Of a stretch of DNA of 64,000 bases, positions 39,212 through 51,464 are shown piece after piece. Every line of letters starts with the position of its first letter. Position 1 is the first letter of the stretch. The position numbers and the translations under genes are program-made. This DNA comes from Paramecium pentaurelia (taxonomy: Eukaryota > Ciliophora > Oligohymenophorea > Peniculida > Parameciidae): contig CAJJDO010000147.1 of NCBI GenBank assembly GCA_905183005.1, positions 1,521-65,520 on the forward strand, given 5' to 3'. The notes below the pieces were generated by a model. That model did no database searches. It had not been told where the DNA came from and saw nothing but the letters and a program-made list of their open reading frames with translations.

Positions 39212-39956
39212 ATGTCATATAGTTATCTATTCAAATTCATTCTTATTGGTGATACAGGTATTGAAAATCAAATAATTGTGTAGGAGTTGGAAAATCTTGT
39301 CTTTTATTGTAGTTTATCGATAAAAGATTTAGATAAAAACATGAGGTCACTATTGGTGTAGAATTTGGAGCAAAACTAATTGAATTAGATGGATTAAATA
39401 TAAAGTTATAGATATGGGACACTGTATTCTTATTAAGTTATAATAGGCTGGACAAGAATCTTTTAGATCAATAACTAGATCATATTATAGATCTGCTGCA
39501 GGTGCTATTGTAGTTTATGATATTACAAAAAGAGAGAGTTATGAAAATGTGGCTAGATGGATGGAAGAAGTAAAATAGAATGGAAATCCAAAATTATCTA
39601 TGCTCTTGGTTGGTAATAAAGGTGATTTAGAATCAGAGTAAATATAGTATTTAATATGAAGACGATAAATTTCATATAATGAAGCATAATAATTTGCAAA
39701 AGAATGTGGAATTGACTTTTTTGAAACTAGTGCTAAAACATCAAATAATGTGGAAGAGATATTTACTAAGATGGCTTAAATAATATTAGAAAAAATCAAT
39801 CTAGGATAAATTGACCCAAAAAATGAAAATTTTGGAATTAAATTAGGTAGTGAATAAGTGAATTATTCTCATGGAAATTAAAATATTACTAATTTGGAGT
39901 AACAATAAGAGTATTAGCCTTATGAAGAAAAGAAGAAATCTAATATGTGTTGTTGA
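39212..39956 (+). CDS. Rab2-like small GTPase
   Basis: A 223-residue Rab. Motifs: P-loop GDTGVGKSCLL, switch I TIGVEFGAK, WDTAGQESFRSITRSYYR, GNKGD (an N-K-x-D motif) and ETSAK. The C-terminus is NMCC, a double-cysteine geranylgeranylation site. The start MSYSYLFKFILIGDTGVGKS and the SITRSYYR switch II are the Rab2 signature. Rab2 controls traffic between ER, Golgi and late endosomes. Three introns of 26, 23 and 24 nt fall inside the P-loop, before AGQE and before the ERQISYNEA segment, and restore each motif. The 24-nt intron is a multiple of three but carries an in-frame TGA. The C-terminal Gln-rich linker is longer than usual. Confidence 0.92.
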
Positions 39957-40153
39957 AAAATTGAAATTATCAAAATATTACATTGATTTAGAAGTTGATT
40001 TATATATATCTCTTATGAATTCTAAATTATCGATTTAAAGAAAACCTTTAAAGATAAAGAAAAAGTCTATAATCAATTAAAATATTGACTCAATATAATT
40101 ATATTTATATAGTCATATTTTAATGATTGTATATAATTATAAACTTTATAATT

Positions 40154-41278
40154 ATGAATAAAGATGATAAAAGTTTCAAATAAGAAAAAATTGATATCTC
40201 TGAATCTCAAGTTGCTCCATTAGATATAATATAAATAATTCAATAAAAGTATGCCAGAAGAGTTAATTAATGTAATGATTGTAATAATAAACATAATATT
40301 AGAGATAATCATTAATGAAATACCTGAATCATCCAAAAATATTGATTCTACATTATAAAAATAAGATAGTTAATAATAACTTATATTTTAAAAAGACATA
40401 TATGCAAGAGGTTAACATATATTTAAATTTATTTAGATTCATTTAAGAGTGTAGGTTGTATTTGTAGAATATGTGAATTTTCAGAATATAAAGATAATCC
40501 TCTTATTCGTGTATGTAAATGTATTAGATCTTAAAAATATGTGCATGAATATTGTTTGAAAAAATAAATTATCAAAAAATATAGAAATAATCTTCATTAA
40601 GCAAAATGTGAAATTTGTTAAGATACTTATTAAATGGAACTAAAAATTGAAAAAATATTTGCTCCTGTAATAAGATATGTTATTTTTTTAGAAAACAGCA
40701 TGGTCTTAAAGCAAGGATAAATTACCTTTATTTTGTTTATTAGTCTTTTTGATTGTTATGATAGTCGTTGTAATCTTACTTGGAACTCGATTGTATGAAC
40801 TTTATTGTAATTTAGAACAGAGGCTAATTAAATTACTGATAGGAAAAACTTTCTAGATTCTTAATCTTTCTTAATAATATTTGTTATCTTTGCAGTTATT
40901 ATTATACTAATATTATTATGGTTAATTGCAATGATTGTCAAAGGGTTGTTAATAGTAGAAAGAATTTTATTTTGGTAATTATAAGAATTCAAACCAGTGA
41001 AGAAATCTATACTTAATAAAAATATATTAATTTCAGAACTCAGATAATCATTTCGAAAATCTAAATTATTTGGTGAATAAGAAACTATGTAAAATAGAAC
41101 AAATAAACATTAAAATACTTTTAATATCTAAAAAATTAATCATAATTAAGATGATTAATTTATTGATGTTGGTGAAATATCTACATAAAGAAATTAACCT
41201 AAATAAGTTACCAGTAATGTACTTACTATTTAAACTGATCCTCGATAAACTAAAAGATCAAGATTTTCAATTATTTGA
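40154..41278 (+). CDS. RING-CH (MARCH-type) membrane E3 ubiquitin ligase
   Basis: A 339-residue protein. An N-terminal ~95-residue Gln-rich segment precedes a RING-CH finger (C4HC3: CRIC, VCKC, VHEYC, CEIC) at about 95-150. Two strongly hydrophobic segments follow (FCLLVFLIVMIVVVILL and LIIFVIFAVIIILILLWLIA), giving the usual MARCH hairpin in the membrane. The C-terminal ~95 residues are basic, then polar and probably cytosolic. Four introns of 31, 26, 25 and 23 nt give an exact frame. The last (within the membrane-loop region) is needed to join the two hydrophobic segments in one frame. Such ligases ubiquitinate membrane proteins for endocytosis or degradation. The target is unknown. Confidence 0.85.
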
Positions 41279-41782
41279 TTATTTATTTAATCTTAATAGA
41301 TTATTGTAATATTAATATTATTTAAATAATGATTTTCATACTAAAATTTTGCATTTTTATTCAAAAAATTAATCAATATAAATTTATATTAAATTTGTAT
41401 GAAAAAAAATTATATTAAATAAATCTAATTTCGAATATTTATAATCTATTATTTTTATTAATTTAATATAATATATATATATATAAATGTTATTATTAGT
41501 AAAACATATATATACCATCTAAATAAATTATAAAGTATATATTAATTCAGATTGTTCATTAGTATATTTTAATTAATTAAAAAGTGGAGAATAATTATTT
41601 AAAGATTATAGTTTATATTGATTTTTAACTAAGTTGGAAATTTATTAACAAGACGGTTTATCTAAAAATAAGGGTAGTTTTTAAGAAAATGAGTTATAAT
41701 TCAATTCTTTAAAAGTATGTCCTTATTTTTGTTTGTCTTCTCGTTAATAATTAACAGATAATTTAAATATATTTATTTAAAT
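41279..41782. other. AT-rich intergenic region
   Basis: About 500 nt between two plus-strand genes. It holds a short (TA)n tract near 41470-41485 and no gene I can support. The right part should be the promoter of the Gln-rich gene at 41783. Confidence 0.45.
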
Positions 41783-43158
41783 ATGAGCATTCGACAAAGT
41801 CTCATTCAATAATTTATGCATACTTTATCTAGTTAGAGCCCATAATAGACTATAAGTTTATTGGCTTTAATAGGAATTGAAAGTGTACTTTAAGAAAATG
41901 ACAACAAATTAGTTAGAGAACAAATCACTCTTATTAGACGATAAATAGAAAATATTCAAACAAAAGATGAAGAACATACTATAAAAATAGTAAAATCAAA
42001 GGAAAGAGCATTAACTCCAAAGATTACAGAATCTTAAGCTCCAACTCCATTAAGTCACTAAAGAAATACTGTGTCTAGACACCATTTAGATGATCAAGCA
42101 ATGAGGATGGCACTTAGTTAATAATATGAGGATACAGAATAATTGAGATCTCCAAAATCAGAAATTTCTAATATGAAAACACCTAAATAATCTATTCAAT
42201 ATTTTATAGAGATGAAGAGTTAGAAACCAAAAAGGGGACCAGAAAACAAATTAAAGGAATTATAAAATAATTTAACTAGAGAATTGATAGCTGATTATTA
42301 GGGTGTGTTAGAGGAAATTAAACATAACCCAACAAAATATATGGATACTCCAGAAAGTAGTATTTAGGAATAACAAATAAAGGATTATATAAAGATGTAA
42401 TAGTAGGTACAATAATAACAACAAAAAGTAGAAATTGAAAGACAATAATAATAATAATAAAAATAACAATCTTAAGAGTTTAATTAATCTTAGAAAGATT
42501 TATTAAATTTGAGAAGGAGAACTGAAACTCAACCAGATTAGAAATAAGAAAGATCATGGTAAGTTTAAGAAAAAAAAAATAATTAGGTTATGATAAATTA
42601 CAAATCAGAACCAAATTAAATTTAAATGGGAACAAAGAAAATGTAATCAACTCCATAATAAAAAAAAGAGTAAAGATCTCCAAATAGATATGAATAATAA
42701 TTGTAAACAGAAAATACTTTTTCTTTCTTTTAAAGATAAAAGACTTAAGGAAATTAAATTAATACTCAATAATCTATTAATTATGATAAACATAGTGGAG
42801 GTTTAAAGTAGATGGCTGATAAATTAATAAATTCACCTATTATATAATAAGTGTCTTTGAAATCAGCTGAAAATGTTTCATCAGCAGGTAAAGAAGTTTA
42901 AGTTTCATAATTTGAAGAATAAGGTATTATATATAAATATATAATATAAATATAGATTCAATGAGTTCAAATTCTAGTGCATTTTCACTATTTTAACCAA
43001 ATGAAGAATTAAAATCATTTTTTAGAAAAGAATTGATTAAAGAGGAGAATGATGAAAGTAAATATTATTGTATATTGTATATAGATCATGATCCTAATTG
43101 TGTGAAATATTCAAATATATTTTTGAAAGGGAGAATGGGAGGATCAAAAGTGTTTTGA
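41783..43158 (+). CDS. Gln-rich low-complexity protein, unassigned
   Basis: A predicted protein of 438 residues (447 if the last intron is retained). It is rich in Gln, Lys and Ser, with several runs of TAA/TAG codons read as Gln. A short helical N-terminus (to about residue 75) is followed by a long, probably disordered region with SP and TP sites. No domain was recognised. A 32-nt intron (GTATTA...ATATAG) is required. A 27-nt candidate near 43058 is a multiple of three without in-frame TGA. Sequence of this type is common in ciliate cytoskeletal and cortex proteins, but that is not evidence of function. Confidence 0.55.
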
Positions 43159-43214
43159 ATTAATTAAGTATATAATGCAATTTTGAATTACTTTTACTTA
43201 ATATTAATAATTAA

Positions 43215-45365
43215 ATGGCAGATTATTATACATATCAAAGGAAAAGAAGAGATTTAGGAAAGCCTTGCAATTTTTAAGATAGTGAAATAAAAATAGCAGG
43301 TTATACTAAGACAGTTGCTGTTATTCCAAACTATGTTAAAAGAAATCCAAATCATATTGATTTAGATAACATTGCTGAATATTCAGAGCATTCTGTATCT
43401 ATTTGATTTATAAAAACATAGGTTAATACAGAGAGAGTATCAACAGGAGACAAAGTGATGTATCATAAAGAAGGAGGGGTATTATAATTTATGCAACAGT
43501 TTTTAGTGGCCTGCAGGTATAGACCCAATGGAGTAGCAAGATCAAAATAAATACAGAAGAAGATTCGAGAAAGATGCTGCATTTGCAGTTGCTGTTAAAG
43601 AGTTAAGTACAACAGTGGAGAAATGCATACTTTAAAATAATTAAATAGATTTATTTGAAGAGTATTTCTTAGATGAAGAAAGTGAACATCAAGTTGAAAA
43701 TCTCAGTACTAAGACTTTGATGTTATTCAAGTATTACTTAATGTAATAGTAGGGATTAATCAGAAGGAGTTAAGAGATCTGTATCAGAAATATCTTGGCA
43801 TCCAGAAGGACCAATTAAAGCAGCAGTATCTTATGCAATAAGCAGATTCTAACAAATGCCAGAAGGAATGTTAAAATCTTCATTTGTTTGGGATTTATAA
43901 AATCCTAATAATCATGAATCTGAATTAGAAACGAATTCTCCAATTACTAATTTGATGTACAATCCAAAGTTATCTGATTAAATTGGAGGTGGATGTTATA
44001 ATGGTTTAGTTGCTGTTTGGGATGTAAAGAGAGGTAAATAACCAGTATTGACATCACCTGTTGAAAAGTCTCATCATGATCCAATTACTCATTTTTAATG
44101 GTTATTTAGTAAGACTGGTACAGAATGTGTAACTACATCTACTGATGGTCGTGTATTATGGTGGGATACAAGAAAATTGAATGAAGGTCCAATTGAATCA
44201 TTAAATGTAACAGAGGGATTAAATCCAAATGATCCAATGATTGGTGCAACAGTATTGGAATATAATACAGAAGCAGGTCCAACTAAATATTTAATTGGTA
44301 CAGAAATGGGTTCATTAATGGTTGCTAATAAGAAACCTAAGAAAGCTGTTGAAATAACAGCTAGATATGGATTAGAAAGTGGACGTCATTTAGGACCAGT
44401 TATGTCTATTAATAGAAGTCCTCCAAATCCAAAATTCTTTTTAACAGTTGGTGATTGGAGTGCTAAGATTTGGGTTGAAGATATTAAGACTCCAATAATG
44501 AGAACTAAATATCATGGAAGTTATTTAACAGATGGTTGTTGGTCTCCAACTAGAAATGGTGTTTTCTTTTTAACTAGAAAAGATGGTTGGATGGATGTTT
44601 GGGATTATTATTATAGATAGAATGAAATTGCATTCAGTCATAAAGTAAGTGAAACAGCTCTTACTTGTATAAAAATAAATTCTAATGGTGGTGCTCATCA
44701 TAATGCTGGTAAATTAGTAGCTATTGGTGATTAAGATGGTACAGTTACATTATTAGAATTATGTGATTCATTATACTAATTATAATTTAGAGAGAAGGAT
44801 GTTATGAATGAAATGTTTGATAGAGAATCAAGAAAAGAAAAGAATTTAGAAGCAATTAAAAAATAATAAGATTTAATGAAGAAAGTTGTTCCAAAAGATA
44901 ATAAAGCAGCTCAATAAAAATGGGAATAAAGAAAAGCTGAATTAATTGCTGAAGCTGAATAATAATTTAGTCAAATTGTTAAAAAAGATGAAGAGGCTAA
45001 ATTAAATGATTTATCAGAATTCAGTCCTAAGGCTCAAAAAAAGTAAATTGATTTACTTATATTCTATTAGAGATGATAAGAAATAATAGTCCCCTAAAGA
45101 TGATGATAAACAATAATAATAAGGAGATGGTGGATAATAATAAGATTAATAAGATTAAGGTGATAAAGATGGAGGTGTTAAAGATGGAGATGATGGTTAA
45201 TAAAAAGGAGATGATGATTAATAAAAAGGAGATGATGGTTAATAATAAGATGGAGATGATGGTTAATAATAAGATGGTGATGATGGATAATAATAAGATG
45301 GAGATGATGGATAATAAAAAGGAGATGATGATGGAGATGGTTAAAAAGAAGGTGAACAGGAATGA
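43215..45365 (+). CDS. DNAI2: Axonemal outer-arm dynein intermediate chain 2 (DNAI2/ODA6 family)
   Basis: A 681-residue protein. The N-terminus (YTYQRKRRDLGKPCNFQD, then PNYVKRNP and EGGWPAGIDP) is the conserved N-terminal part of the DNAI2 family, followed by a helical EKDAAFAVAVKEL segment. The rest to about residue 480 holds WD40 repeats (GLVAVWDVKRG, GRVLWWDTRK, WSAKIWVED, GWMDVWDYYY). This subunit anchors the outer dynein arm on doublet microtubules. Four introns of 27, 28, 22 and 28 nt give an exact frame. The last intron opens an acidic C-terminal tail of about 100 residues made of Asp, Gly and Gln repeats. Without that splice the protein would stop at TGA right after the WD domain. 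The gene converges on the Vps8-like gene. Confidence 0.9.
45165..45345 (+). repeat. Minisatellite coding an Asp-Gly-Gln tail
   Basis: Imperfect tandem units of about 24 nt coding GDDGQQQD-like peptides near the 3' end of the dynein intermediate chain gene. Units vary by base changes that keep Asp/Gly/Gln. The array also produces misleading open frames on both strands. Confidence 0.85.
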
Positions 45366-45472
45366 TCAAAATAATAATATTAATATATTTATCCGAATGC
45401 ATATACAAATAATTAATCTATCAAATCTTAACAACATTTTCATTCTTGGTTTTAAATACTATATGAATCCAT

Positions 45473-47991
45473 TCATAAGATTTATTTAAACTTAATTCTT
45501 TATTTTCTTATCTACTAATACAATACTTATTTTATTTATTTAAACAAACACTTCCTTTAAATCATCTTTATGTATAAAGTAATTAAAATAATTTATGAGA
45601 ATTTTCTGCATTCAACTTGTTATTTTGAACTTAATTGAATACTCAATGCTGTAAAAACACGTTTAGATAATTATGGATCTGGATGTCTCATATATATATA
45701 TAATGCTTCAGGTAATTGATTCATCTTTATTAAACAAAATACTTCCATCCATATCCTATTGAATATTCTATATATTATCATTGTAACTCTTCCAATAATT
45801 TATATTATTTTTCAAATTATTTCTCTACTTTTAACATAACTTTATGTGTTTTCCTATTATCTAAGACTATCCATATAATTTATTAAATTAACCATAAAAT
45901 GATTAATATTGAAGTGAAAAGGACGTATTGCAATAACATTGCCAGAAAATGCAGATGAATAATTTATATACTTATCTAGATTATCATCAGTTTATTCAAT
46001 ATTTACTATACATTCTATATATTACCTAGTATTTCTGGCAAGAAACCAATTATTGTAATATTAGATAATTCAATATTGATTTCCTTACCTTCACTTAAGA
46101 ATTACTTAAAATTATCTTGTATTCTTTCAGAAAAAAACTAACAATAAGACTTCTAAGGTTTTGATGTAATCAATTTCAAAAAAATTTGAATATTTTCAAA
46201 AACAAATAAATATTCGAATAAATCTTTAAACATAGCTTAGAATTGTCCATCTGTAAAGTATGATTAAATATTGGATTGATTTTGACCAGTAATTTAAAGT
46301 AGTAATACTTTTATTTTCTTTATCTGTCAAAACATTCTTGTTTTAGAGAATACTAAGAAGTGTATTAATTCTTAAATATGAAGTCAGAAAGTCAGTAATT
46401 TAAGAGCAAATATAAATCATGGGTTCTATTAAATCCTTTTCTAAACAAAAATCTATTAATCCTTTTGAATCATATCTTTATATATTTTAAATTGACATAA
46501 TTAATTTAGTACATGTTTTTTTATTATCCATTTCAGTGAACATCTTCAAGACTTTAATTTAGAATTAATATGGAATATTAACCTAATGTTATTATAGTAA
46601 TTCTCTTAAATAGTCATAGAATACATTTCTATAACCACATCCAACCATGAGATCTTCGATTGATTAAAATAAGTTCTCTTCATTTTATGTTTATATTAAA
46701 AATACATAATATATAAAACTGATTTACAATTTTTAAGTTATTTATTTGGCAATTATGACAACATATATTACAAACTAATTTACAACAAGTCTCTTTAATA
46801 AAAAAATGTCTTTGAACATCATTATCAGGAATATTTCATAATAAAATCAATTGACCTGTATGTATATCAATTGGCATTTTAAAACACTTCTCCCATTCAT
46901 TATTATCACTTTATTCATATAATAGTTCATCCCATATTATTAATCTAATAGATTGTAATTGTATTCCATTTAAAATATAACACTTTTCATTTTAATAAAT
47001 AAATTATTCTAAATTTAAACAGAAATCTTACAATTAGAATGCAATTACTTAAATTAAATTTAATATCATTTGATTTTTGATAACCATCATTAATTGAATC
47101 CATCACATTTAACTTCTTAATTATTTTCTCTTATTAAATTATAGAACTTTGGATTATATTGACCACTCTACAATGTTTAGATATGTTTTTTCTTAAAAAT
47201 AATGTTTCTCAATCTAACTTAAACTAAATGGCACATGTCTTTAAAAATTTAATAATAACTATATTTTTGATTGGTCCGCATTTAATTTATACCTAAAAAA
47301 CTTTTAACAACCCAAATTTAATTTCAAAACCTTACAGCCATTAAATACTAAAATTATTTCATTAAATCTTACAAATTGTGTACTTATTATATATTAATTT
47401 ATTTCATTATTATCCAAATGAATAATTATTTCATAATATTATTCCTTTTTTAATTAGAGTAAATGATCAGAATTAATTCACAAAGGTACAATATATGCAT
47501 ATTTTAGATTTTAATATCTGTGTTATAATACTTCTTTGAAAGACTTTTTAAAATTAGATATCAAATTGTACCTTCAAACTAAAGATAACAAATTTATTGT
47601 TAGAATATGTCACAAATAATAATTAGTTATAATTAGAAATTTATATCATTTACTCACCTCTATAAATTTGAGTATCCTTTCCAAGTATTTTATATCCTTG
47701 TTTAAAATCATTATCCTAATAATATATTCATTTATTTATTACTTATAAGAATACATAAATGTATGAATATTCCATTCCAATAAATATTAAATCATTATTC
47801 ATTTTTATATAAGTTGGCAATCCACATTATTCTTTCTTATAATCAAAAAGTCTTAAATATTACTATGTACAGTATTCACTATCTAATCTTCAATATTCAC
47901 ATTTTAGTTTGGTTATATTTTAATTTTCTCTTTTTTCTATTTCTTTTAATCCAATGACATAATTTATAATTAAATAATCTAAAATTATCAT
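45473..47991 (-). CDS. Vps8-like CORVET subunit (exons partly unresolved)
   Basis: Minus-strand coding from an ATG at 47991. The N-terminal part has beta-propeller-like strands (NNDLIFIGMEYSYIYVF, LLFVTYSNNKFVIFSLK). The middle carries the Vps8 alpha-solenoid pattern: QVNIPYQFQIKVLKMF, and then GLIDFCLEKDLIEPMIYI. The last exon contains LPEALYIYMRHPDPQLSKRV and ends at TGA 45473. Clear introns include 27, 28 and 20 nt. An 18-nt candidate near 47,890 removes a TGA. A 58-nt candidate near 46,270 and one near the 3' end are uncertain, so the product is not given in full. Vps8 is the Rab5-binding subunit of the endosomal tethering complex CORVET. It is known to be multiplied in ciliates. Vps8 assignment is by pattern only. 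Confidence 0.5.
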
Positions 47992-48382
47992 TCAATTAAT
48001 ATTCTAATCAATATTTTTGTAATAGATTATTTATTAACATAATAATAAGTTAAATCTCCACTCTTTTTAATTAATTTTATAATTATATTTTTTGATATTT
48101 TCTTTATTAGAATATTATTATATATATTAGTAAAGCTTAAGAAGAATAAATGAATCTCTTTGAAATAGTAAAAGCTTATTCTATAATTGAATTGTTAATC
48201 ATAATTAATCTAAACTAATAATGATTATTATAATTACAATATTTTATAATATTAGAATATTGAATCAATATTTTTAAATTCCATTTTACTTAGTTTTCTA
48301 TGAATATTTATTAAAAATTTATAGTCTTTAAATATAATATATATAAATAAAGTATTCTGTATTTAAGTATTAACAGGGTTCT
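47992..48382. other. AT-rich intergenic region
   Basis: A 391-nt spacer between two minus-strand genes. No open frame or RNA signal was seen. It is probably the promoter of the Vps8-like gene. Confidence 0.45.
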
Positions 48383-48829
48383 TCAATTACTCTTTTTGGT
48401 CTTATTATTAGTTTTTGTCAACTCTTTACCACTTAAATAGTCTTCCTTATTATATCTTAACTTTTTATAATATCTATTTTTGATCATATTCATAGTTTTT
48501 CCTGGGAAATATTTTACAATTTTATTGAAATTGGGACCAAGTTAGATGACCAACTCTAAAATTCTCTTATCTTCCAGATAGGAGAATCTAGAGTAGATAT
48601 AAACATGAAAATGATGATACCTCATATCATTGATCTTTCTTTTCTAATATTGATTTTTATTAGAATCATTGTAATCATAAGTTGGTTAGCATTACATTAT
48701 GGATTAATATAAATGTTCTAAAGATTCCTCTTCAACATGTTGTTGTGATAATCTAAAATGATAATTTTGATTATACTCATCAAATCCATCATTTAAAATA
48801 TATTATTTTATTTAGATTGCTTCATCCAT
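48383..48829 (-). CDS. Small SANT/Myb-domain protein
   Basis: An intron-free protein of 148 residues. The N-terminal ~80 residues are polar and unassigned. Residues ~85-130 form a single SANT/Myb-like repeat: a first helix EDKRILELVIQLGPN, then FNKIVKYFPGKT, then MNMIKNRYYKKLR. Myb recognition helices end in the same NRYYK pattern, which suggests DNA binding. The tryptophans of classic Myb repeats are replaced, as in many divergent SANT domains. The tail is basic. Target unknown. Confidence 0.72.
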
Positions 48830-49001
48830 TTTATAAATTATATTTTATATATAAGATTTATAATTTAAATTTATTACTTTAATTACATCAATTATATGAT
48901 ATAGATAGAATCATTTGAATTAAAAGAAATTTAGTTATAAACAATAGAATGTATGAATGAATAAATAAATGATAATTAATGAAAGGAGACATTCAATATA
49001 A

Positions 49002-49418
49002 TCAATTCCATATTTAAGATTTAGGAACATTAAATCGTTAAGCATATTTTGTGTACAATACCTATTCTTTATTTTTAATCTCTTCCATTCTTTATCTTGA
49101 TTCTAAATTGACTTTATTCTATCTATAAAAAGAATTCCTAAATCCAATATGTTAGTCAAATTAAGAGGATATAACTGGCGAACGATATAAATTCTATTTT
49201 TTCTTCTAATTCTCTCCAATAGCTCTTATATCGACTTTCTGTAAAGGTGGTAATTAATGCTTATGTTATTATCTAGAATTTTTTTCTGAATATGTGTCTT
49301 CATCTATTTCGTTAATTGGCAATGGATTGGTTCCTTCCATTTCATTATACAATATGGGTACTCTCTTAAAATTGACTCCATAAATTTAATCTAGTGTTAT
49401 TGGTATTGATGAAATCAT
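49002..49418 (-). CDS. Small hypothetical protein
   Basis: An intron-free frame of 138 residues from an ATG at 49418 (MISSIPITLDQIYGVNFKR) to TGA. The first half is acidic, the second basic and Gln-rich (RQRMEEIKNKEQVLYTKYAQR), possibly helical. I do not recognise it. It lies between the SANT gene and the CTF-repeat gene, all on the minus strand. Confidence 0.5.
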
Positions 49419-49810
49419 ATTATTAGAGTTCAATATAAGAATATATTATATATATATATATATAGAAATTATTAAATTTTAATTTCAGTAACGATGTTTA
49501 ATTTGCAATTACAAACTTTTGCTCTTCTTTTGCTACATATGATTATATATATATATATATTTATTCATAAATCTTTTTTAAGTATTATTAAATATTTTTT
49601 CATTGAAAGTAATGAGTATTTCTAATTATTATTATTTAAATATTAAGTAATGAAGTAAAAATAATTGAATGATAAGAATTCGAAACAACATTTTTTTAAA
49701 GTTGCCAAAACGGTTTAGAATAATTCAATTAAGTTTATATTCAACATTAATGTTTATTATATGTGTATCTTAATATTAATAACAAAAGAAAACGGATAAT
49801 ATATAAAAGT
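49419..49810. other. Intergenic region with two (TA)n tracts
   Basis: A 392-nt spacer containing two simple TA repeats (about 49445-49463 and 49542-49560). No gene was seen. The tracts are ordinary for this AT-rich DNA. Confidence 0.55.
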
Positions 49811-51178
49811 TCATTTCTTATTATTATTTGTTTAGGGTTTGAATGGAATACTACTAAAAATCTAATTTTCTTTAACTTTTTTCTTCTTCTCTATTCTTTT
49901 GTGTTCACTATGTAATCTATCAAATGGAGTTTAATCAATCTAAAACTGGGATACATATTTTGAATTATCTCCATTTGCTTTTTTTATAATCTTATCTGAT
50001 TATTTGGAAATAGAAAAATGATTAGGATTTTATTCTTTAATTTCTGAAGCACATTTCACGGCTGATGATTTATTATAAAGTCTATCAAATACTCTCATTT
50101 TCTATTCTGAACCTTATTAAACAGAGCCATATTAATTTATATTAGGAGTAAATGTACATTCATCTAATTTAGCTTAATTTTCATTCTCTTATTATTAAAC
50201 AAGTTATTGTTATTAATCAAAAAAATGATTATAGAGTCGCTCTTCAACAGGGATTGATAAATATTCCTATTATACAATTGGTTAGCTTATTAATTATGGT
50301 TTGAAAGTATAAGTCTTTTCTTGGCTTACAGGTTTAGTTTATCTTTATGATAAGGCATTTTAATATAATCGAGAGAATGGATCACCTTCTAAGATTTTTG
50401 AAAAACTATGATTGACTTGAGGTCTGAAAGTACATTACTTTAAATCACTTTTAGTTTTGATTTCCATACTAATTTGATGTTTCATCCTTTAATCATATCC
50501 AAATTGTGATAATCTATCATAAACTGGAGCAGTTGTATCTAATTATTGGCTCTTTTTTGATATTTAAGGTTAGAAAGTACATTCTTTTAATTAATCTTCA
50601 ATGACTTTCTATTAATGTATTATTTATTTCTCTTCTTTCTTAATATATTAATCATATAAATAAACTGTGGATTGATTGTTACTGTTTGTTAATGATTTCG
50701 ATTCTTAGGGAGTGGATTGACTATGCTTACTTCTAGTAGTGAATTACTTAACACTATTTGGATGAATGGGTTTTGAGTTAGTTTATTACATAAGCCACAT
50801 TTGGGAGACTCTATTAGATAAATCAATTAATGATTGACGATTTAAGGTTACCAGATGCATAAAGAGCATTTAACCCAAGTCATCTTAGGTTGATTCAAAA
50901 ATTTAATCTTTCTCCAATATTCCTATAGTTCTGCAAAATTCTACAAATTCGTTAACAAATTAAACCATTATTATTAATTATGTTTTTAAGAATTGCTACA
51001 ACATTCTTTAGACAACCTTTATTGAAGAATCAATTAAGGTATACCTTATTAATGTAGACTCCAATGTTATCTATATTAACAAATCATAAATTATTGATTC
51101 AAAATCTATCCTATCTGTAAAGTTAATTTTATTAGATGGAGGAGTGTAATGACGAATTGGAATTATTGTAAATGAAAT
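49811..51178 (-). CDS. CTF-repeat protein, unassigned (5' end unresolved)
   Basis: An open frame of 455 codons ending at TGA 49811. The N-terminal ~130 residues are helical (VVQRMLQQFLKTQLIIMVQF). The C-terminal ~300 residues carry a repeated motif, C-T-F-x-P-x-I/V, followed some 20-30 residues later by a D-R-L or R-L-Y motif: ECTFQPQISK, QCTFRPQVNH, TYTFKPQLIS, ECTFTPNINQ, then VYDRLSQFG, PFSRLYQNA, VFDRLYNKS. I know this repeat from many protist proteins but cannot name a function. A TGA at 51179-51181 precedes the frame with no intron acceptor between, so the true start or a first exon (ATG at 51246 is a candidate) is unresolved, or there is a sequence error. Confidence 0.6.
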
Positions 51179-51464
51179 TCAATTTATAATAGATAGGAAG
51201 AAGTTCCAGTAGGCAGAATGCAGTGAGACGACTCTAAAACATCCATAGATATAGTGAGATTATTAATATACCAAAATCATTAGAATATATATATTTCATT
51301 CTTTTATATGTGGATAGTACTTAATTCTTTATAAATATATTAATCCTAAATCTTAATACAATTTTTATTATTCTAAGTAAGATTTACATAATACTTTCTA
51401 CATTAGATTCACAATTATCACATAATGATTAACTGATTAATTTTTATTAAATCACTAAAATATA

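Noticed and set aside
41070..41309. Separate Leu/Lys-rich small protein after the RING-CH domain
   Set aside because: It is another frame of the last exon of the RING-CH gene, which stays open to TGA at 41276-41278.
45073..45489. Open frame of Met/Asn/Lys-rich repeats downstream of the dynein chain, and its antisense His/Leu-rich partner
   Set aside because: Both are shadows of the Asp/Gly/Gln minisatellite tail of the dynein intermediate chain, which reads in another frame after a 28-nt intron.
49542..49560. TA repeats as a replication origin or promoter
   Set aside because: Simple TA tracts are frequent in this AT-rich DNA and nothing else supports a specific function.
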